Shown: piece by piece, positions 54,510 through 61,604 of the stretch
Position numbering within the stretch: the stretch's first letter is position 1
Layout: every line of letters begins with the position of its first letter
Assembly: GCA_047967505.1 (NCBI GenBank)
Contig: CM106538.1
DNA from: Dipteris shenzhenensis
Taxonomy: Eukaryota > Polypodiophyta > Polypodiopsida > Gleicheniales
Length of the DNA: 64,000 nt
Strand: one strand, 5' to 3'
Notes under the pieces: model-generated
Seen by the model: only the letters and a program-made list of their open reading frames with translations
Told to the model about the DNA's origin: nothing
Database searches by the model: none
Translations under genes and position numbers: made by a program

Positions 54510-57500
54510 GTGGAGAGTAAAAGATTAGAGGACTTAATAGTCCCTCTCCACAATCCCCTCTTACCTCTCACGTGCTGGCCACAATCCGAAAGGTCGCGAA
54601 CCAAATTCTCTGCGCAGCCTTGTAGCCCCAGAGGCATTGGGGGATTGTCTCCAGTACTCGCTCTGCACAACAAAGGCATCTGCCACCATCGACTCGTATC
54701 TGCTCTAAACAAGGACCAATGGGCAGCCCTCCATGATCCATCAACTAGAAGAAATAGGAGCTCCATGGCCTCAGTCTGGTCCAAAGGCGAGGCCAAAAAC
54801 ATGAGATGACCTCCTTGGGGACCTCCTACTCCACCCAATGACGGGTCCAAGCTACGGCCTCTATCTATATACGACGGACCGATGCGGGTCGCGTAGGAGA
54901 AGGGCACCTCCTTCCACTCTGTCTGACTCTCCTACTCATGTAGGCCAAAACCACTCCATTGGGTCCCACTTACATCACGGAGAGGCCAGCCCTCCAAGAG
55001 CCAAAGGTGCCAAACGATTCACTTTGTCTTTGAGAAGCAATGCTCAACTGAGAGTTTGAGTGAGAGAGGAGGAGAGCACAGTGACACACGAGTTAGGGGA
55101 TAAGCAATGAGTAATGTGTGTACCTCCCCAAGCACACGGTAGACCTTTTATATTAATGGATAAGGTTACAACCACTAAGTACACTGTACTTAGTGTACCT
55201 AGCAAACAAATGTACTAACTGTACTTAAGTGTACTAACTGTACCAGGGTAGCATTAGTGCCTTTACCCCCACAACCTCCCACTTAAAGGCAAAGTGCCCT
55301 TAAGTAAATAAAAAAAAACAGCATATACACAATGGAGTACATAGCCCAGTTGGGCTCATCCTATACCCATCAAGTGTCGACAGTGTGCTAACCACTCTGC
55401 AGGCAAACCTTTTGTCAACAGATCTGCTGGATTGTCATCCGTATGAACCTTGACAAGCTGAATCAGCTTATCATCTATCACCTTTCTGATGAAGTGATAC
55501 TTCACATCAATGTGCTTTGTCTTTGCATGGAAGACAGGGTTATGTGCCAACTGAATAGCACTCTGGCTGTCACAATGCAACAATGGAATATCACCTGTAA
55601 TGCCCAAATCTCCCACTAGCCGAGATAGCCATAAGGCTTCCTTGCATGCCTCTGTAGCTGCAATATATTCAGCTTCAGTGGTGGACAAAGCTATGCACTG
55701 CTGTATCCTTGATACCCACGACACTGCACCTCCTGTGAATGTATATACATAACCGGTAGTAGACTTTCGGTTATCGGGATGACCAGCATAATCTGAATCA
55801 ACAAAACCATGCACCTTTGCATCCTGCTTGCCAAAGCATATGCACAACCCTTGTGTGCCCTTCAGGTATCTCATAATACCTTTCACTGCCTCCCAATGCT
55901 TCTTACCAGGGTTTGCCATATACCTGCTAACCATTCCCACTGCAAAAGCAATATCAGGTCTGGTAGCAACCATGGCATACATGAGACTGCCACAAGCTGA
56001 AGCATACGGAATTTTGGCCATCTCAGCCCTGTCAACATCTGACTGTGGGCTGTCCATTGCACTGAGTTTCACATATGGAGGCAATGGAGAACTAAGAGTC
56101 TTCCCCTTCTCCATGTGAAACCTTTGCAAAACCTTGCCAATATATTCTGACTGAGACAAGTACAACAACCGCTGTTTCCTGTCTCTCCGTATCCGCATGC
56201 CCAGTATGTGATTTGCATCACCAAGGTCCTTCATATCAAAGGCCTCATGCAATCTCCTTTTAAGATCATCAAGCTCTTTACGAGCTTTACCTGCAATAAG
56301 CATGTCATCCACATACAAGATAAGGATGAGTAAGCTGCCATTTGCAGCCCTTTTAGTATAAAGGCAGTGATCAATATCACTTCTCTTGAAACCTTGGGAC
56401 CTCATGAAGGTATCAAACTTTTTATACCACTCCCTTGGTGCCTGTTTGAGCCCATAAAGACTCTTCTTTAACTTACATACAAGTGACTCCTTGTCCTTGA
56501 CTGCAAATCCCTCTGGTTGCTGCATATAAATCTCCTCTTGAAGATCTCCGTGAAGAAAAGCTGTCTTCACATCCATTTGGCATAATTCCAAATCCTCACA
56601 TGCAACCAAAGCAAGTACAGTCCTGAGTGTAGTCATCTTGACCACTGGAGAGAAGATCTCATCAAAATCTACACCATATTCCTGCTTAAATCCTTTGACT
56701 ACCAACCTGGCTTTATACCTTGGCTTAGCATCAGGTGTGACTTTCAATCTGTATACCCACTTGCATGGTAGTACTTTCATACCCTTTGGCAGATGCACCA
56801 ATTCCCAAGTACCATTTTTATGGAGACTGTCCATCTCGGACTTCATGGCTAGTTCCCATAGCCTTTTATCATGCATTTGCACAGCTTCCTTGTAACAGGA
56901 AGGCTCCCCACAATCAGTAAGCATTATAAAGTCTGCCCCTGGAACAAACCTTTGTGGCTGCCTTGTCCTCCGAGTGGACCTTCTGACCCATTGGTCTTGC
57001 TGTCCAGCCTGGTTTTCACCTAAAACAGGTGGCTGTTCCATCAAATTCTGTGGCAAAACAATGTCTGGAACATCTTCCACATGTGGTACATCATTTAAGA
57101 TGTCTTCCGCCATAGCGGGCTGTCCATTTGGACCTGCTGCAGCCTGTTGTGGCTGATTTACAGCTTGCCTGAACTCTACAGAATGTCCCAAATCATCAAT
57201 GTCAATATCTGACACATGTGAGGGCTGTTTTACAGCTTTAAACATGCATGATTCATCAAATAAGACATCATTGCTGCGTACAATTCTTCTACTGACTGGA
57301 TCCCATAGGCGGTACCCCATCTCACCCTTGTCACCATATCCAAGAAATATGCATTTAAGAGACTTAGGATCTAGCTTGTTGCGCTCTTCTCTGCGTATGT
57401 GCACGTACGCAGTGCAACCAAAGACCCTTAAGTGCTTATAGGACGGAGATTTCCCTGTCCAAAGCTGTTCAGGCACTTCGCCTGCTAGCCTCTTATTAGG

Positions 57501-60500
57501 CGACCTATTTATGAGATGTACTGCTGTCTTCACAGCCTCAGCCCAAAATCCATAAGATAAAGCAGCATGTGACATCATAGAGCGGACCTTTTCCTGTATA
57601 GTTCTATTCATGTGCTCTGCTGTACCATTTTGCGGTGGACTGTAAGGAACAGGGAGTTCCCTTTGAATACCTCTAGCATCACAGAAATCACTGAATGCTT
57701 TAGATAAATACTCCCCTCCATTGTCTGAACGCAAAACCTTCCGTGTTTTGCCTGTCTGGTTCTCAACCATGGCAAGCCATTTCTGAAACACTGTAAAGAC
57801 CTCACTCTTCAGCCGAAGAGGATACACCCACACCTTCCGTGTGGAGTCATCAATGAAAGAAACAAAATACCGTGCACCTCCAAGTGAAGGACTAGGCATC
57901 TCACACACATCTGTGTGTACAAGCTCAAGCTGAGCATCCTTATGTCCTATTTTCCTTTTATGAGGGCACTGTAATTGTCTGCCATAAATGCAATGCTCAC
58001 AAAATTTAAGATCAGAAAATTTGAGAGACGGTAAGTAGCCAAGACGAGCCAACTGCTCCATTCCACTTATGCTCATATGTCCCAACCGGCTATGCCACAT
58101 AGAAATATTCGGCAGCTCGGTTGCATAAATATCAGCATGATTACATACATTGGCATGAAGAGAATACATAGTGTCAACCTTGGGACCTTTGGCAATAACC
58201 AAGGCACCTTTGGTGACCTTCCATAAACCATGACCAAAGCTGGTCACAAAACCTTCATCATCCAACATACCAGTAGAAATCAGATTTTTCTTGACTTCAG
58301 GAACATGCCTGACATTGTGTAGCATAAGCTGAGTACCATCGGCAAATACAAGCCTCACATCTCCAATGCCAACAATATTGCATGCATGATTATCTCCCAG
58401 AAACACGACTCCATTACTGCCTCCTGTGTACCTGACAAACAACTCTCTGTAAGGTGTAACATGGAATGAGGCACCTGAGTCAATAATCCAAGAGTGCATA
58501 TCTGCAAGACTGCCTGCATGAAGAGAATGAGCATCCAAAGTAGAGAGAAAGAGAACCTCTCCCTCACTGTCATCACCATGTGTAGAATGAATTTCTTCAA
58601 TCTTCACTGTACTCTTGCCCTTGCTTACTGGTACTATTGCCTTTGCATTTGCATCAGATTCCTTGGCCTTGTCTCTCTTATCATTCTTCAGCTTATAGCA
58701 TTGCTTCTTTGTATGTCCCTTCTTGCCACAGTAGTGGCACTCAATATCTTTGTTGGAGCGGGACTTGCTCCTACTCTTTCCCTTTTCCTGGGATTTACCC
58801 CTTTGCTGATTTCTTCCCCTTGCATTCAAGGCATTGTTAGGCTTTGACACATTCTGAGCTTTCAGCTTTTGCTCTTCCTGCATAATCAGCCCTGTAATAT
58901 CTGCAAAACTTATAGAAGCATTTGCATTTGTAACAGCCGTGACGAACGTATCCCAACTCTCAGGAAGGGATATCAAGAGTGCCATACCCTTGGTTTCCTC
59001 GTCCACCACATACTTCTGATTTGCAAGCTGAGTTATGATAGAATTGAACTCATTCAGATGTGCATCAATGGAAGTGCCTTCCTTCATCTTCAGGTTGAAG
59101 AACTTCTTCAACCAATATATTTTTGTTGCTGCACTTTGCTGCTCATATGTGTCCTGTAACTTTTTCCACACACCCCAGGCAGTATTCTCACCATCAACAT
59201 TCCAAACAACACTCTCATGGAGTGACAATTCAATGATGGATTTTGCTGACAAATCAGCCAGTGCCCAAGCATCATCTGTCATGCCCGTGGGCTTTACACC
59301 TTTGTGCACTATTGGAGCATGAAACTGCCTGAGAATAAGAACATTCAGGACCATCTTTTTCCACATAGGGTAGTTAGCAGCACCCTGCAACTTCTTGATG
59401 TTAAGAAGTGAAGACTCCGATGATGAAGCCATTATAATCAGCAAATAAACAATTCAACCCAAGTTTGGGTGCCTTACTCACTGCAAACCAAGTGCACACT
59501 TGCACTTGAACTGTGCTCAAATATTTAATTCCCGCAGCGGAATAAATAGGAACTGAAATGCACACAATATCTCCCACTTAAACAGAGATGTATCACTGTT
59601 TACTGCTTGCTGCAGTTTCAGTACAGCAACTCTGTTTGCATCGTTTAATGCACTTTTGTACAACCAGCTTATCTCTGAAAAATCAGAAGCATTTGCCCTT
59701 GTAAAATCAGTAAAAAATAGCAATAATAAAAGCTTTTTGTACCGCTGTACGCTGACTGAATTCAGTCAAACCTGTTGACTTTTAACTGTCCTTGACTGTA
59801 CCAGAAAGTACAGCAACAGATTTTCACTGTTTAACAGTTCAATGTCATGAATTTCAACCTCCTTGACACTCCTAAAACTGTATTTAACAGTTTAGGACAG
59901 AAATTGGGCAAAAGCCCCTTGACTGGAGGTAAAAAAAATCACAATTTCACTGCATTACTGCTCTCCTGACATTTATAAGGCATATGCATAAGTCTCTGGC
60001 AAAAAAAAAAAAAAACATTCCCTTTGCAAAAGCCCCTTGTTTGACTAGCACATTCCGTGCTGAAGTCTGCATTCACTTCCTGTGTACCATTGGTCACAAA
60101 TGCATTTAAATTTGCAAAATTCAATCTCCAATGTGGAGTCAGAGACGCAATTCCTGCGTACACAAGCCCAATGTAGGCTCTGGCTACAAAAGCCCCCTTG
60201 ACTCTGCAAAGGAAATTGAGGATTTCCTCACACAGTGGCATACAAGCTCACTGTATTTGCATCTGACACTAAAGATGCTCAGTTAGAGCTCACAGGACCC
60301 TGTGGCTGTTCCTGCACCTGCAAGGACAATTTTGTACCTGCTGTACAACTGTACTACTGTCTGTACCTGCTTGCACGCATCCCAATGCAAAAAAAAACTT
60401 CTGCTTCTATCCTGTCACTTGTTCTCTCAAATCACATTCTTATCCGCAAAGAACAAAGATGTACCTTGCTGTATTTCTGATTTTTTTCAGACAAAGAATC

Positions 60501-61550
60501 TGATTTTCATTTTCTTTTTCTTCGTCAGGTGCGCTATGAAAGGGAAAAAGCCTCTATACCAGAGGAGGTGCGCAAGACGAGGATTGAAGAGGGAAGGCTA
60601 GTCGGAGGCAGATGGCTGTCGGCCCACAGCCGACAGTCGGCAGTCAGCTGTAGGTCGACTGTCGACCTGTTAGAGGTCGACCCTGTCGGCCTTGCTCCTG
60701 GCCGACAGAGATGCGCGCGACAGCACGCCTGTATTGCGCGCTTGCCTGCAGTAGATGCGCGCGACAGCGCGCTTCGCTTGCGCGCTTATCTGCTCCTCCA
60801 CACCTCCTGCTGGCAGTCCTTGCGCCCGCGTGCTGCTTCTGACCTTGCCTTAGGCCAAGACTAGTGGCCTTCGGCTGCTCTTGCAGATGTCCAGCCGCAG
60901 CTTAGCTGCCGGCTGCTGTTTGCCCTTGCCACAGCAGACGGCTGTTATGCAGCCGACCCCTGCTCAATCCCTCGCACGACCTGATGTGACAGCAAGCTGC
61001 ACGCCTAGCTTCAAAACGCGCAATGAGGTAGATAGACTCGTGCGCAATGCAGCCGCCTCGATGGCTCCTGGAGAGCTACTCCTTCGAAGAAACAAGGACG
61101 AGCTGAAAAATGAGATAGACGGAGAGAAGAGCTAGAAGAACTCGGAGGGAGAAGGGGGATGGGCAACCCGGAGAGGGAGAGATTGTGTTCCTCGCTCTGA
61201 TACCAGTTGAGAGTTTGAGTGAGAGAGGAGGAGAGCACAGTGACACACGAGTTAGGGGATAAGCAATGAGTAATGTGTGTACCTCCCCAAGCACACGGTA
61301 GACCTTTTATATTAATGGATAAGGTTACAACCACTAAGTACACTGTACTTAGTGTACCTAGCAAACAAATGTACTAACTGTACTTAAGTGTACTAACTGT
61401 ACCAGGGTAGCATTAGTGCCTTTACCCCCACATCAACATCTTCAGTTCAAAGAGTGGGTTTGTTATTGCAAGAGGAACAGACAAGGAAGAATAAATCTTC
61501 CTCTTCCCGTAGCAGCTATCAAGCACTTGCTGTCCAAAATAGGAGTCAGG

Positions 61551-61604
<54 letters not shown>

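Larger units (their letters stand above)
49323..55048 (-). other. Large U11-48K intron, 3' portion; repeats but no gene
   Basis: 5.7 kb of intronic sequence. It contains dispersed-repeat pieces (49490-49560, 54300-54420), a 50-bp tandem duplication (50448-50540), an AT-rich island (51440-52050), a G-rich run (53192-53226) and AG microsatellites. A minus-strand frame at 52375-52055 ending LTLRKFNGDTRTSNEMGEWL... is faintly gag-like but too weak to call. Confidence 0.55.
55049..61432 (-). mobile_element. Intact copia retrotransposon with apparently identical LTRs (6.4 kb)
   Basis: Two 225-bp LTRs (55049-55273 and 61208-61432) read the same base for base by eye. On the plus strand they start tgagag and end cccccaca. 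Perfect 5-bp target duplications TCAAC lie at 55044-55048 and 61433-61437. On the minus strand the 5' LTR is followed, two bases on, by a perfect tRNA-Met primer site TGGTATCAGAGC (61205-61194), and the purine tract AAGTGGGAGGT abuts the 3' LTR. One unbroken Gag-Pol frame fills the 3' two thirds. All parts needed for transposition are present, and identical LTRs mean a very recent insertion. It sits in the U11-48K intron, sense to the gene. Confidence 0.97.

Noticed and set aside
54449-54907. A 152-codon minus-strand frame near the AG microsatellite
   Set aside because: Its C-terminal part is simple repeat translation and the rest matches no motif I know; likely chance in a GC-richer patch.
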